NCBI RefSeq assembly: GCF_039535475.1
Contig: NZ_BAAAXG010000026.1
Coordinates: forward strand, 3,405,501-3,469,500
Reading direction: 5' to 3'
Source of the DNA: Streptomyces showdoensis
Lineage (GTDB): Bacteria > Actinomycetota > Actinomycetes > Streptomycetales > Streptomycetaceae
Length of the DNA stretch: 64,000 bases
Shown here piece after piece: positions 17,300 to 32,442 of the stretch. Both the position numbers and the translations under genes were made by a program. The notes beneath the pieces are model-generated. The model searched no databases. It saw only the letters and a program-made list of their open reading frames with translations, and was not told where the DNA came from. Numbering within the stretch: position 1 is the first letter of the stretch; each line of letters begins with the position of its first letter.

Positions 17300-18313
17300 A
17301 TGGCTGTGGACACCAGCAGCCAGTCGGTGGCGAAGGCCGCGGGCGAGGACGTCGCCCGCGGCCGGAGCCGCGGAACTGGCAACCGGCAGGGAGCGGTCAA
17401 GCGCTCCCTCTCCACCCACTGGTACGCCTGGGCGATGGTCGCCCCGGTGGTGATCGTGATCGGCGTGATCATCGGCTATCCGCTGGTCCGCGGCATCTGG
17501 CTGTCGCTCACGGACGCCAACGAGCGCAACGTCGAGCGCTCCATCGGCGTCAACCACATCCCCGCGACCTACGAGTTCGTGGGCGTGGACAACTACGTCG
17601 ACGCGCTCACCGGGAACCAGTTCCTCTCCACCCTGGGCTGGACCCTGGTGTGGACGGTCTCCTGCGTCTCCGTGACCTTCGCCCTCGGTCTCGGTCTCGC
17701 CAACCTCCTCAACCGCAGGATCGCCGGCCGCTCCGTCTACCGGATGCTGCTGATCCTGCCCTGGGCCGTGCCCGGCTTCGTCTCCGTCTTCGCCTGGCGC
17801 TTCCTCTACAACGAGGACAACGGCCTGCTCAACAAGATCCTCGCCGGCGGCGGCATCGACGCGGTGCCGTGGCTGAACGACCCGACCTGGGCCAAGTTCT
17901 CGGTCATCGCCGTCAACGTCTGGCTCGGCGTCCCCTTCATGATGGTCGCCCTCCTCGGCGGGCTGCAGTCCATCCCCGGCGAGCTCTACGAGGCCGCCGA
18001 GATGGACGGCGCCGGCGCCCTGCAGCGCTTCCGGCACATCACCCTGCCCGGGCTGCGCTCGGTGTCCACGACGGTGATCCTGCTCTCCACCATCTGGACC
18101 TTCAACATGTTCCCGGTGATCTTCCTGCTCACCCGGGGCGGTCCCGGCGAGGCCACCCAGATCCTGGTGACCCAGGCGTACAAGTTCTCCTTCGAGATCA
18201 GCCCGCGCGACTACGCCCAGTCCTCCACGTGGGGCGTGCTGATCCTGATCCTCCTGATGGTCTTCGCCGCGGTCTACCGGCGAGTCCTCCGCAAGCAGGG
18301 AGAAGTCTGGTGA
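17300..18313 (+). CDS. malF: Maltodextrin ABC transporter permease MalF
   Basis: The 337-residue protein has six or more transmembrane helices and the binding-protein-dependent permease EAA loop (ELYEAAEMDGAGALQRF), which docks on the ATPase. Start and end fit the MalF family, including WAMVAPVVIVIGVIIGYPLV as the first helix. No ATPase gene lies in the cluster, so the shared ATPase MsiK presumably energises it, as known in Streptomyces. Its stop overlaps the malG start (GTGA). Confidence 0.95.
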   Translation: MAVDTSSQSVAKAAGEDVARGRSRGTGNRQGAVKRSLSTHWYAWAMVAPVVIVIGVIIGYPLVRGIWLSLTDANERNVERSIGVNHIPATYEFVGVDNYVDALTGNQFLSTLGWTLVWTVSCVSVTFALGLGLANLLNRRIAGRSVYRMLLILPWAVPGFVSVFAWRFLYNEDNGLLNKILAGGGIDAVPWLNDPTWAKFSVIAVNVWLGVPFMMVALLGGLQSIPGELYEAAEMDGAGALQRFRHITLPGLRSVSTTVILLSTIWTFNMFPVIFLLTRGGPGEATQILVTQAYKFSFEISPRDYAQSSTWGVLILILLMVFAAVYRRVLRKQGEVW

Positions 18314-19218
18314 CCACGACCACCCCCGCCGCCAAGGCCCCCGCCCGCCGCGCCGCCCAGGCCCCCGCGGCCCGGCCCGCCAAGGCCCCGCGCCGAGGCC
18401 GCCGTTCGCCGCTCAGCTCGGCCGCGCTGCACCTCACCCTGATCGCGGCCTCCGTGATCGCCGTCTTCCCGGTGCTGTGGGTCCTGCTGACCTCGCTCAA
18501 GCCGGCGAAGTTCGCGGCCACCACCGACTTCTTCAAAGACACGACGTTCGAGAACTACACGAACCTGCTGAACGACACCCCGTTCCTCACCTGGTTCGGG
18601 AACTCGCTGCTGGTCGCCGCCCTCACCACCGTGCTCGGCGTCTTCGTCTCGTCCACCACCGGCTACGCCGTCAGCCGCTTCCGCTTCCCCGGGAAGCGCG
18701 GACTGATGTGGACGCTGCTCATCACCCAGATGTTCCCGGTCGCCGTCCTCATCGTGCCGATCTACAACATCATGGCCTCGATGGGCCTGCTCAACAGCCC
18801 GGCCGGCCTGGTCATCACCTATCTGACGATCGCCGTCCCGTTCTGCGCCTGGATGATGAAGGGCTTCTTCGACACCATCCCGCGCGAGATCGACGAGTCG
18901 GGGTACGTCGACGGCCTCACCCCCTTCGGCACCTTCTGGCGGCTCATCCTGCCGCTGGCCAAGCCGGGCATCGCGGTCACCGCGTTCTACTCCTTCATCA
19001 CCGCCTGGAGCGAGGTCGCCTACGCCTCCGCGTTCATGGTCGGCGACGAGAACCTGACCCTCGCCGGCGGACTGCAGAAGTTCGTCAACCAGTACGGCGC
19101 CCAGTGGGGTCCGATGTCCGCGGCCTCCGTGCTCATCGCCATCCCGGCCGCCCTGGTGTTCCTCTTCGCCCAGCGCCACCTGGTGACCGGCATGTCCGCC
19201 GGCGCCGTCAAGGGCTGA
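18310..19218 (+). CDS. malG: Maltodextrin ABC transporter permease MalG
   Basis: The 302-residue protein starts with a GTG overlapping the malF stop by 4 bp. The first 40 residues are Ala/Pro/Arg-rich and cytoplasmic; six membrane helices follow, with the permease EAA-like loop (EIDESGYVDGLTPFGTFW). It pairs with MalF in the maltodextrin importer. Confidence 0.95.
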   Translation: MTTTTPAAKAPARRAAQAPAARPAKAPRRGRRSPLSSAALHLTLIAASVIAVFPVLWVLLTSLKPAKFAATTDFFKDTTFENYTNLLNDTPFLTWFGNSLLVAALTTVLGVFVSSTTGYAVSRFRFPGKRGLMWTLLITQMFPVAVLIVPIYNIMASMGLLNSPAGLVITYLTIAVPFCAWMMKGFFDTIPREIDESGYVDGLTPFGTFWRLILPLAKPGIAVTAFYSFITAWSEVAYASAFMVGDENLTLAGGLQKFVNQYGAQWGPMSAASVLIAIPAALVFLFAQRHLVTGMSAGAVKG

Positions 19219-19304
19219 GCCGCAGGCCGGCGCCGCACACCGCGCCGGGGCCCGCACCCGTGCCCGAACCCGTGTCCGTAATCTCCTTACGACTCAAGGA
19301 AGAC

Positions 19305-20975
19305 ATGACCCAGCACCTCGCCACTCCCGCCGCCGCCGCTCCGACCACCGGCACGCACTCGGGCTGGTGGAGAGACGCGGTGATCTACCAGGTCTATCCG
19401 CGCAGCTTCGCCGACGGCAACGGTGACGGCATGGGCGACCTGGAGGGCGTTCGCAGCCGGCTGCCGTACCTGAAGGAGCTCGGCGTCGACGCCGTCTGGC
19501 TCTCGCCGTTCTACGCCTCCCCGCAGGCCGACGCCGGCTACGACGTCGCCGACTACCGGGCCATCGACCCCATGTTCGGCACCCTCCACGACGCCGACGC
19601 CCTCATCCGCGAGGCCCACGGACTGGGCCTGCGGATCATCGTCGACCTCGTCCCCAACCACTCCTCCGACCAGCACGAGTGGTTCCAGCGCGCCCTGCGC
19701 GAGGGCCCCGGCTCCCCGCTGCGCGAGCGCTACCACTTCCGCCCCGGCAAGGGCGCGGCCGGCGAACTCCCGCCCAACGACTGGGAGTCCATCTTCGGCG
19801 GCCCCGCCTGGACCCGTACGGAGAACCCGGACGGCACCCCCGGCGACTGGTACCTCCACCTCTTCGCCTCCGAGCAGCCCGACTTCAACTGGGAACACCC
19901 GGCGGTCCGCGACGAGTTCCGCTCGATCCTGCGCTTCTGGCTCGACATGGGCGTCGACGGCTTCCGCGTCGACGTCGCCCACGGTCTGGTCAAGGCCGAG
20001 GGCCTGCCCGACATCGGCAGCCACGACCAGCTGAAGCTGCTCGGCAACGACGTCATGCCCTTCTTCGACCAGGACGGCGTCCACGAGATCTACCGCTCCT
20101 GGCGGAAGGTGCTCGCCGAGTACGACGGGGAGCGCGTCCTCGTCGCCGAGGCGTGGACCCCGACCGTCGAGCGCACCGCGCACTACGTGCGCCCCGACGA
20201 GATGCACCAGGCCTTCAACTTCCAGTACCTGGGCACCTCCTGGGACGCCGCCGAGCTGCGGCAGGTCATCGACGCCTCGCTGGCCGCGATGCAGCCGGTC
20301 GGCGCCCCCACCACCTGGGTGCTGTCCAACCACGACGTCACCCGGCACGCCACCCGCTTCGCCAACCCGCCGGGCCTCGGCACCCAGCTGCGCACCCCCG
20401 GCGACCGGGAGCTCGGACTGCGCCGGGCCCGCGCGGCGACCCTGCTGATGCTGGCGCTGCCCGGCTCCGCGTACGTCTACCAGGGCGAGGAGCTCGGCCT
20501 GCCGGACGTCACCGACCTGCCCGACGAGGTGCGCCAGGACCCGTCGTTCTTCCGGGCCACCGGCCAGGACGGCTTCCGCGACGGCTGCCGGGTGCCGATC
20601 CCGTGGACCGTCGAGGGCTCCTCGTACGGCTTCGGCGCGGGCGGCTCCTGGCTGCCGCAGCCCGCCACCTGGGGCGCGCTCAGCGTCGAGGCGCAGGCCG
20701 GCGACCCCACCTCCACCCTGGAGCTGTACCGCAGCGCGCTCGCCGTGCGCCGCACGCGGCCCGGACTCGGTGCGGGCGACGCGGTCGAGTGGCTGGAGGC
20801 CCCCGAGGGGGTGCTGGCCTTCCGCCGCGACGGCTTCGTCTGCACCGCCAACACCACCGGCCGGGCCATCTCCGTCCCGCTGCCCGGCCGGTTCATCCTC
20901 TCCAGCGGGCCCGTCTCCCACGGGGAGGGTGTCGTGGAGCTGCCCGCCGACACCACCGTCTGGTGGGCGGTGTGA
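19305..20975 (+). CDS. GH13 alpha-glucosidase, cytoplasmic
   Basis: The 556-residue enzyme has the oligo-1,6/alpha-1,4-glucosidase form of family GH13: [20 protein letters not shown] at the start, VDLVPNHSS, nucleophile Asp223 in GFRVDVAHG, acid/base Glu282 in VAEAW, and Asp344 in LSNHDV. There is no signal peptide, so it should split imported maltodextrins in the cytoplasm. It follows malG by 86 bp and overlaps the next LacI gene by 4 bp. AAGGA precedes the ATG. Confidence 0.93.
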   Translation: MTQHLATPAAAAPTTGTHSGWWRDAVIYQVYPRSFADGNGDGMGDLEGVRSRLPYLKELGVDAVWLSPFYASPQADAGYDVADYRAIDPMFGTLHDADALIREAHGLGLRIIVDLVPNHSSDQHEWFQRALREGPGSPLRERYHFRPGKGAAGELPPNDWESIFGGPAWTRTENPDGTPGDWYLHLFASEQPDFNWEHPAVRDEFRSILRFWLDMGVDGFRVDVAHGLVKAEGLPDIGSHDQLKLLGNDVMPFFDQDGVHEIYRSWRKVLAEYDGERVLVAEAWTPTVERTAHYVRPDEMHQAFNFQYLGTSWDAAELRQVIDASLAAMQPVGAPTTWVLSNHDVTRHATRFANPPGLGTQLRTPGDRELGLRRARAATLLMLALPGSAYVYQGEELGLPDVTDLPDEVRQDPSFFRATGQDGFRDGCRVPIPWTVEGSSYGFGAGGSWLPQPATWGALSVEAQAGDPTSTLELYRSALAVRRTRPGLGAGDAVEWLEAPEGVLAFRRDGFVCTANTTGRAISVPLPGRFILSSGPVSHGEGVVELPADTTVWWAV

Positions 20976-22030
20976 CGATCCCGCTGCCGCGGGGCGCCGG
21001 GAGCGGCGCCCCGCGGCTCTCGGACATCGCGGCCCAGTCCGGGGTGAGCGAGGCCACCGTCAGCCGGGTCCTCAACGGCAAGGCGGGGGTGGCCGGGGCG
21101 ACCCGGCACAAGGTGCTCGCCGCGCTCGACGTGCTGGGCTACGAGCGTCCCGTGCGACTGAAACGGCGCAGCGCCGGCCTGATCGGCCTGGTCGTGCCCG
21201 AGCTGACCAACCCCATCTTCCCGGCCTTCGCGCAGGTCGTGGAGCAGGTCCTGGCCGGGCACGGCTACACCCCGGTGCTCTGCACCCAGATGCCGGGCGG
21301 GGCCACCGAGGACGAGCTGGTCGAGCAGCTGGTGGAGCGCGGGGTGGCGGGCATCGTCTTCCTGTCCGGGCTGCACGCGGACGCCACCGCCGATCCGGCC
21401 CGCTACACGCGGCTGGCGGCGCGGGGCGTGCCGTTCGTCCTCATCAACGGCTTCAACGAGCACATCGACGCCAACTTCGTCTCGCCGGACGACCGGGCCG
21501 CGGCGCGGATGGCCGTGCGGCACCTGGTCGAACTCGGCCACGAGCGGATCGGGCTGGCCATCGGGCCGATGCGGTACGTGCCCTCGCGGCGCAAGGCGGA
21601 GGGCTTCGCGGCGGAGCTGCGCGAGCAGCTGGGCGTCGAGCGGGCCGAGGCCGAACGCTTCGTGCGGCCCACGCTGTTCGGCGTGGAGGGCGGGCACGCC
21701 GCCGCCGACCTGCTGCTCGCCGAGGGGTGCACCGGCATCGTGTGCGGTTCGGACCTGATGGCCCTCGGGGTGGTCAGGGCGGTCCGAGCGCGGGGCCTCG
21801 ACGTGCCCCGGGACGTGTCCGTGGTGGGCTTCGACGACTCCCCGCTGATCGCCTTCACCGACCCGCCGCTGACCACCGTGCGCCAGCCGGTGCAGGCGAT
21901 GGCGACGGCGGCGGTCGGCGCGCTCCTGGAGGAGATCGAGGGAAACCCGGTCCAGCGCACGGAGTTCGTGTTCCAGCCCGAGCTGGTCGTGCGCGGCTCC
22001 ACCGCGCAGTCGCCGCAGCCGGTCGCGTAA
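20972..22030 (+). CDS. Second LacI family regulator, close MalR paralogue
   Basis: The 352-residue protein starts with a GTG overlapping the alpha-glucosidase stop (GTGA). Its helix-turn-helix ([20 protein letters not shown]) is nearly identical to that of MalR at 14651-15673, and the effector domains align throughout, ending in the shared [19 protein letters not shown]. It therefore probably binds the same or very similar operators. The N-terminus has about 13 extra residues. It is cotranscribed with the mal genes, which would give feedback on them. Confidence 0.9.
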   Translation: MTIPLPRGAGSGAPRLSDIAAQSGVSEATVSRVLNGKAGVAGATRHKVLAALDVLGYERPVRLKRRSAGLIGLVVPELTNPIFPAFAQVVEQVLAGHGYTPVLCTQMPGGATEDELVEQLVERGVAGIVFLSGLHADATADPARYTRLAARGVPFVLINGFNEHIDANFVSPDDRAAARMAVRHLVELGHERIGLAIGPMRYVPSRRKAEGFAAELREQLGVERAEAERFVRPTLFGVEGGHAAADLLLAEGCTGIVCGSDLMALGVVRAVRARGLDVPRDVSVVGFDDSPLIAFTDPPLTTVRQPVQAMATAAVGALLEEIEGNPVQRTEFVFQPELVVRGSTAQSPQPVA

Positions 22031-22179
22031 CTCCTTGCGCAATCCCTTGCATTGCGGTGCCGGAAGGGTTGACCGCACGCCTGTACGCCCCTACGGTCGC
22101 GGCTGAAAACAGTTGCTGTCATTTTCGGCAACTTCTTGCGAACCCACTCTTGCGACAGGGACGTCGTACAGGAGGAAAC
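22031..22179 (+). promoter_or_regulatory. Alpha-amylase promoter region with four CTTGC repeats
   Basis: CTTGC occurs at 22034-22038, 22046-22050, 22135-22139 and 22149-22153 as two closely spaced direct pairs. These are the same elements as in the malR-malE gap and suggest control by MalR or its paralogue. AGGAGGAA lies just upstream of the ATG at 22180. Confidence 0.65.
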
Positions 22180-23883
22180 ATGGCAAGAAAGACCGTGGCC
22201 GCTGCACTCGCCCTCGTGGCGGGAGCCGCTGTGGCCGTCACGGGAACCCCGGCGGCCCAGGCCGCGGCCCCCGGGGTCAAGGACGTCACCGCGGTGATGT
22301 TCGAGTGGAACTTCGCCTCGGTGGCCAAGGCCTGCACCGACCAGCTGGGCCCCGCGGGCTACGGCTTCGTGCAGGTCTCCCCGCCCCAGGAACGCGTCCA
22401 GGGCGCGGCGTGGTGGACCGCCTACCAGCCCGTCAGCTACAAGATCGCCGGCCCGCTGGGCGACCGCACCGCCTTCAAGAACATGGTCGACACCTGCCAC
22501 GCCGCCGGGGTCAAGGTCGTCGCCGACTCGGTCATCAACCACATGGCCGGACCCTCGGACCCCAACGCCACCTACACCGGCACCGGCGGATCCAGCTACA
22601 GCAAGTACAACTACCCCGGCCTCTACTCCGGCGCCGACATGGACGACTGCCGCGCCACCATCTCCACCTACCAGGACAAGGCGAACGTCCAGAACTGCGA
22701 GCTCGTCAACCTCGCCGACCTCGACACCGGTGAGGAGTACGTCCGCGGCCGCATCGCCGGCTACCTCAACGACCTGCTCTCGCTCGGCGTCGACGGCTTC
22801 CGCATCGACGCCGCCAAGCACATGCCGGCCGCCGACCTCGCCAACATCAAGTCCCGGCTGACGAATCCTTCCGCCTACTGGAAGCAGGAGGCCATCTACG
22901 GCGCCGGCGAGGCCGTCTCGCCCAGCGAGTACCTCGGCAACGGCGACGTGCAGGAGTTCCGCTACGCCCGCGACCTCAAGCGGGTCCTCCAGGGCGAGAA
23001 GCTCGCCTACCTGAAGAACTTCGGCGAGGCCTGGGGCTACATGCCCTCCGGCCAGTCCGCCGTCTTCGTCGACAACCACGACACCGAGCGCGGCGGCGAC
23101 ACCCTCACCTACAAGAACGGCGCCGACTACACCCTCGCCTCCGTCTTCATGCTGGCCTGGCCGTACGGCTCCCCGGACGTCCACTCCGGCTACGAATGGA
23201 CCGACAAGGACGCCGGCGCCCCCAACGGGCACCAGGTGAACGCCTGTTACAGCAACGGCTGGAAGTGCCAGCACGCCTGGCGCGAGATAGCCTCGATGGT
23301 CGCCTTCCGCAACACCGCGCGCGGACAGGCCGTCACCGACTGGTGGGACAACGGCAACAACGCCATCGCGTTCGGCCGCGGCGCCAAGGCCTACGTGGCG
23401 ATCAACCACGAGGGCGCGGCCCTGACCCGCACCTTCCAGACCTCCCTGCCCGCCGGCTCCTACTGCGACGTGCAGTCGAACACCGCGGTGAGCGTCAACT
23501 CCTCCGGGCAGTTCACCGCCACCCTCGGCGCCAACACCGCGCTCGCCCTGCACACCGGCGCCACCTCCTGCGGAACGACGCAGCCCGTCACGGCCGGCGC
23601 CGACTTCAACGTCAACGCCACCACCGTGACCGGCCAGAACATCTACGTCACCGGCAACCGCCCCGAGCTCGGCAACTGGGCCCCCGCCGCCGCCCTCAAG
23701 CTGGACCCGGCCGCGTACCCCGTCTGGAAGCTGGCCGTCGGCCTGCCCGCCGGAACGGTCTTCGAGTACAAGTACGTCCGCAAGGACGCCGCCGGGAACG
23801 TCACCTGGGAATCCGGCGCCAACCGGACCGCGACCGTGCCCGCCTCCGGCCGGATCGTCCTGAACGACACCTTCCGCACCTGA
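22180..23883 (+). CDS. Secreted alpha-amylase (GH13) with C-terminal CBM20 starch-binding domain
   Basis: The 567-residue protein has a signal peptide (cleavage near AAQAAAPG, residue 28), a GH13 catalytic domain with GFRIDAAKH (Asp210), Glu244 in YGAGEAV and Asp301 in [10 protein letters not shown], and a C-terminal CBM20 (about 468-567) with [20 protein letters not shown]. This is the classical Streptomyces extracellular amylase that attacks raw and soluble starch. It has its own promoter region and a terminator behind it. Confidence 0.95.
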   Translation: MARKTVAAALALVAGAAVAVTGTPAAQAAAPGVKDVTAVMFEWNFASVAKACTDQLGPAGYGFVQVSPPQERVQGAAWWTAYQPVSYKIAGPLGDRTAFKNMVDTCHAAGVKVVADSVINHMAGPSDPNATYTGTGGSSYSKYNYPGLYSGADMDDCRATISTYQDKANVQNCELVNLADLDTGEEYVRGRIAGYLNDLLSLGVDGFRIDAAKHMPAADLANIKSRLTNPSAYWKQEAIYGAGEAVSPSEYLGNGDVQEFRYARDLKRVLQGEKLAYLKNFGEAWGYMPSGQSAVFVDNHDTERGGDTLTYKNGADYTLASVFMLAWPYGSPDVHSGYEWTDKDAGAPNGHQVNACYSNGWKCQHAWREIASMVAFRNTARGQAVTDWWDNGNNAIAFGRGAKAYVAINHEGAALTRTFQTSLPAGSYCDVQSNTAVSVNSSGQFTATLGANTALALHTGATSCGTTQPVTAGADFNVNATTVTGQNIYVTGNRPELGNWAPAAALKLDPAAYPVWKLAVGLPAGTVFEYKYVRKDAAGNVTWESGANRTATVPASGRIVLNDTFRT

Positions 23884-23900
23884 CGCCCCCCGACGTCCCA

Positions 23901-23924
23901 GGGCCGCCCCGACCGGGGCGGCCC
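23901..23924 (+). terminator. Terminator after the alpha-amylase gene
   Basis: GGGCCGCCCC and GGGGCGGCCC form a perfect 10-bp stem with the loop GACC, 17 bp after the stop codon, followed by CTCTTCCC. Confidence 0.8.
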
Positions 23925-23952
23925 CTCTTCCCGTACCCCTGGGAGCACCCTC

Positions 23953-29253
<5,301 letters not shown>

Positions 29254-29267
29254 CCCGACGACCCGGA

Positions 29268-29308
29268 CCGCCTCCGCCCCGCCCCCCGTGGGGGCGGGGC
29301 GGAGGCGG
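29268..29308. terminator. Strong bidirectional terminator after the pullulanase gene
   Basis: A perfect 19-bp GC-rich inverted repeat (29268-29286 with 29290-29308) has a 3-nt loop. It lies between the converging pullulanase and TetR genes and can serve both. Confidence 0.85.
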
Positions 29309-29317
29309 CGGTGGTCG

Positions 29318-30037
29318 TCACGACGAGCGCTGGTCCGGGAGCCGCGACGGCGGGGCGAGCGCGAGGAGTCGGCCCACCAGCTCACCGAAGGGCCCGTCCG
29401 CGGGCTCGTCGGCGAGGATCCGGACCAGCACCTCCGCCATCCCGGTGTCGTACGCCGCGCTGACCGCCGCCAGCGCCGCGAAGTCGTGCACGAGCTGCAG
29501 CTCCAGCTCCGCCCGCGGCACCCGGCGCCCGTCCAGCCACAGCAGTGCCGTCGACTCGGCCAGCGACACCCAGGAGCGGACGACCAGTTCGAGCCGCGCG
29601 GAGGGCTCGGTCACGTCCAGATGGGCCAGGATCTGCTCGTACGCGGCCTGCCGCACCTCGTCGATCATCGCGTTGGCGGTGGAGGAACCGACCGCCGGCC
29701 CACCCCGCATGAGCGCGGCGAACCCCGGCCCGTGGTCCTCGACGAAGTCGAAGAAGCGCCCCATCACCCGCAGCAGCCGCGCCCCCAGCGGACCCTGCGG
29801 CGGCTCCACGAACCGCCCCGCCAGATCGTCGGCGGCCCGCCGCAGCGCCGCCTCGTACAGCGACTGCTTGCCCGGGAAGTAGTGGTAGACCAGCGGCCGC
29901 GAGATGCCCGCGGCGGCGGCGATCTCGTCGATGGAGACGTCGTCGGGGGAGCGGTGGCTGAACAGCTCGAGGGCCACCCCGATCAGTTGCTGCTTGCGCT
30001 CCTCGACGCCCATCCTGCGGCGTACCCCGGTCGTCAT
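29318..30037 (-). CDS. TetR family transcriptional regulator
   Basis: The 239-residue protein has the TetR DNA-binding domain (VSIDEIAAAAGISRPLVYHY, residues about 34-53) and an all-helical effector domain. It is divergent from the small membrane protein at 30076, with only 38 bp between the starts, so it may regulate that gene. The inducer is unknown. Confidence 0.9.
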   Translation of the reverse strand: MTTGVRRRMGVEERKQQLIGVALELFSHRSPDDVSIDEIAAAAGISRPLVYHYFPGKQSLYEAALRRAADDLAGRFVEPPQGPLGARLLRVMGRFFDFVEDHGPGFAALMRGGPAVGSSTANAMIDEVRQAAYEQILAHLDVTEPSARLELVVRSWVSLAESTALLWLDGRRVPRAELELQLVHDFAALAAVSAAYDTGMAEVLVRILADEPADGPFGELVGRLLALAPPSRLPDQRSS

Positions 30038-30075
30038 GCGAACAGCCTAACGGGAGTCCGTTACGCTCCCGGCAT

Positions 30076-30417
30076 ATGAGCGCTTCTGAGCAGGACACCA
30101 CCCCGGCCACCGCGGCGGAGCCGGACGAGCCGGACGACGCCGACGAGGCCGACCCGGACCTGGGGCTCACCCCGAAGCAGGCGCGTCTGCTGCGGGTCGT
30201 CGCCGGTTCGGTCCTGCTCGTCGTGACCGGCACCGTGCTGGCGGTCCGGCTGGCGAACCACACGTCCGTCCTCGTCGTCGGCGTGTACGGACTCGCCATG
30301 ATCCTGTGCGGGGTCGTCATCGAACTCTCCCGCAACGGGCGCACGCGGCTCGCCACTTGGCTGCTGACCGGCGGCCTGCTGACCGCGTTCGCCCTCGACT
30401 GGCTGGTCCTTCCCTGA
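30076..30417 (+). CDS. Small membrane protein with acidic N-terminus
   Basis: The 113-residue protein has about 40 acidic residues-rich positions at the N-terminus (EPDEPDDADEADPDLGL), then three hydrophobic helices (about 41-60, 68-87 and 94-112) with short loops. No family recognised. It ends 5 bp before the stop of the convergent ferredoxin-reductase gene. Confidence 0.7.
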   Translation: MSASEQDTTPATAAEPDEPDDADEADPDLGLTPKQARLLRVVAGSVLLVVTGTVLAVRLANHTSVLVVGVYGLAMILCGVVIELSRNGRTRLATWLLTGGLLTAFALDWLVLP

Positions 30418-30422
30418 CGGAC

Positions 30423-31481
30423 CTACAGGTCCAGCACGAGCCGTTCGCCCGCGCACCGTGACACGCAGATCAGCATCGAGCCGGCCCGCTCCTCGTCGGT
30501 GAGCAGCTCGTCCCGGTGGTCCACCTCGCCCTCCAGGACCCCTTGCCGGCAGGTCCCGCAGAAGCCCTGCCGGCAGGAGTACAGGACCCCCGGCACGGCC
30601 TCGCGGACCGCGGACAGCACCGACTGGTCGGCCGCCACCGTCAACGTGCGCCCGGTGCGGCGGAGTTCGACCTCGAAGGCCGTGCCCTCGGCGCGCGCGG
30701 CGGAGAAGCGCTCCAGGACCGGGGTCCGCCCCTCGGGCAGCGCCGCGCCCACCGCGTCCATCAGCCCCTCGGGCCCGCAGCAGTAGACGGCGGTCTCGGC
30801 GGGCAGCCCGCCGAGGAACGAGAGGTCGGGCAGCCCGCTCTCGTGCTCGGTGACCACGGTCGTCCGGCCGCGCCCCAGCTTCTCGGCCTCGTACACGTAC
30901 GGCATGGTGGCGCGGTGCCGCCCGCAGTACAGCAGCCGCCACTCCGCCCCCGCCGCCTCGGCGGCGCGCACCATCGGCAGGATCGGGGTGATCCCGATGC
31001 CTCCGGCGACGAAGACGTACGAGGGGGCCGGGGCCAGCGGGAAGCGGTTGCGCGGCCCGCGGATCTCGATCTCGGTGCCCACGTGCAGCTGTTCGTGCAC
31101 CTCGCGGGAGCCGCCCCGGCCGCCCTGTTCGGCCTCGATGAGCCGGGTGGCGATCGTGTAGACGTCCTTCTCGTCCGGGTCGCCGCACAGCGAGTACTGG
31201 CGGACGGCGCCGGAGGGCAGTACGAGGTCGATGTGCGCGCCCGGCTGCCAGGCGGGCAGCCCTGTGCCCTCCAGGCGCAGTTGGACGACCCCGGCGGCGG
31301 GCTCGCGGCGATCGGCGACGACGGCGCGCAGGGTCACGGTGGAGCCGCGGCCGCGGCCGGAGACCGGCTCGTCGAGCGCGGGCATCGGCCAGAGCGGGGA
31401 GGCGTCGATCCGGCGCCGCAGGGCCCGCTTGGCGAGCAGCGCGGCCCCGGCGAGCAGGACGACGGTACGCAGGCGGGGCAT
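30423..31481 (-). CDS. Ferredoxin reductase-type electron transfer protein (FNR plus 2Fe-2S)
   Basis: The 352-residue protein has an N-terminal hydrophobic stretch (VVLLAGAALLAKRALRRR), an FAD-binding ferredoxin reductase domain (RQYSLCGDP), an NAD(P) domain (VAGGIGITPILPM) and a C-terminal plant-type 2Fe-2S domain with C-x4-C-x2-C (CRQGFCGTC) and a last Cys in LICVSRC. This is the reductase layout of phthalate-dioxygenase/vanillate-demethylase partners. Its ATG overlaps the upstream gene's stop (TGATG), so the two products are likely partners. Confidence 0.92.
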   Translation of the reverse strand: MPRLRTVVLLAGAALLAKRALRRRIDASPLWPMPALDEPVSGRGRGSTVTLRAVVADRREPAAGVVQLRLEGTGLPAWQPGAHIDLVLPSGAVRQYSLCGDPDEKDVYTIATRLIEAEQGGRGGSREVHEQLHVGTEIEIRGPRNRFPLAPAPSYVFVAGGIGITPILPMVRAAEAAGAEWRLLYCGRHRATMPYVYEAEKLGRGRTTVVTEHESGLPDLSFLGGLPAETAVYCCGPEGLMDAVGAALPEGRTPVLERFSAARAEGTAFEVELRRTGRTLTVAADQSVLSAVREAVPGVLYSCRQGFCGTCRQGVLEGEVDHRDELLTDEERAGSMLICVSRCAGERLVLDL

Positions 31482-32368
31482 CAGTGACGGCCTCCGTTGG
31501 CGCCGGGGGAGCTCGCCAGGTAGGCCGCGGCCTGGGCGGTGCAGCCCTCCTGGCTGGGGTGGTAGTCGCGGCTCAGGTAGCGGGGGATGGAGCGCAGCAT
31601 GTCGGGCGTGGAGGGCAGCACGCCCGCGCGGCCCTTGCGGACGAACTGGCCCACGCTCGGCTTGGCGTCGAGCACGGTGGGGTCGTTCTCCATGAAGAAG
31701 CGCACCCCGCGCTGCCAGAGGAAGACGAGCGCGGAGAACGCGGCCGCCCAGGTGCGGGCCCGGCGCCGGTAGCCGCCGTCGAGGTGCAGGAACAGCTCGA
31801 AGGCGACCGAGCGGTGCTCGACCTCCTCGGCGCCGTGCCAGCGCAGCAGGTCCAGCATGACCGGGTCGGCGCCGACCCGGTCGAGCTCCTCGGCGTTGAG
31901 CACCCAGTTGCCGAGGAAGGCGGTGTAGTGCTCGATCGCGGCGATCAGCGCGACCCGCTCCATCAGCCACCAGCGCCGCGGGCGGCCCGGGGGCAGCGTC
32001 CGGTCGCCGAGCAGCTTCTCGAAGAACCAGTCGACCTGCGCGGTGTACGGGGTGGGGTCGAGCCCCAGCCGCTTGAGGTGCGGCAGCACGTCGTCATGGG
32101 CCTGGGAGTGGACGGCCTCCTGCCCGATGAACCCGATGACGTCCGCACGCAGCCGGTCGTCGGTGATGTACGGGAGGACCTGCTTGTAGACGTGCACGAA
32201 CCAGCGCTCGCCGGCCGGGAGCAGCAGGTGCAGCACGTTGATGGTGTGGGTGGTGAACGGGTCGCCGGGAACCCAGTGCAGCGGGGTCTCCTCCCAGTCG
32301 AAGGAGACCTTGCGGGCCTTGAGCTCGATGTGTTCCGACGCCACCGGTGCAGGCTGCGTATTAGACAT
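31481..32368 (-). CDS. Predicted metal-dependent hydrolase, ferritin-like (PF10118 type)
   Basis: The 295-residue protein is all-helical with two diiron-like motifs, GQEAVHSQAHDD near residue 88 and WHGAEEVEHRSV near residue 182, spaced as in ferritin-like diiron proteins. The family is annotated as metal-dependent hydrolase, but the fold and the coupled ferredoxin reductase point to an oxygen-activating diiron enzyme; that is inference. The ATG at 32368 begins MSNTQPAPVASEHIEL. It is the first gene of the two-gene operon. Confidence 0.85.
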   Translation of the reverse strand: MSNTQPAPVASEHIELKARKVSFDWEETPLHWVPGDPFTTHTINVLHLLLPAGERWFVHVYKQVLPYITDDRLRADVIGFIGQEAVHSQAHDDVLPHLKRLGLDPTPYTAQVDWFFEKLLGDRTLPPGRPRRWWLMERVALIAAIEHYTAFLGNWVLNAEELDRVGADPVMLDLLRWHGAEEVEHRSVAFELFLHLDGGYRRRARTWAAAFSALVFLWQRGVRFFMENDPTVLDAKPSVGQFVRKGRAGVLPSTPDMLRSIPRYLSRDYHPSQEGCTAQAAAYLASSPGANGGRH

Positions 32369-32442
32369 GGCGTCAATGTACTGAGGGGTAGGCGGGAGGG
32401 CCAGGGGTCGGGCACGCCCATTTCCCGGGCCCCGGCGCCCCG

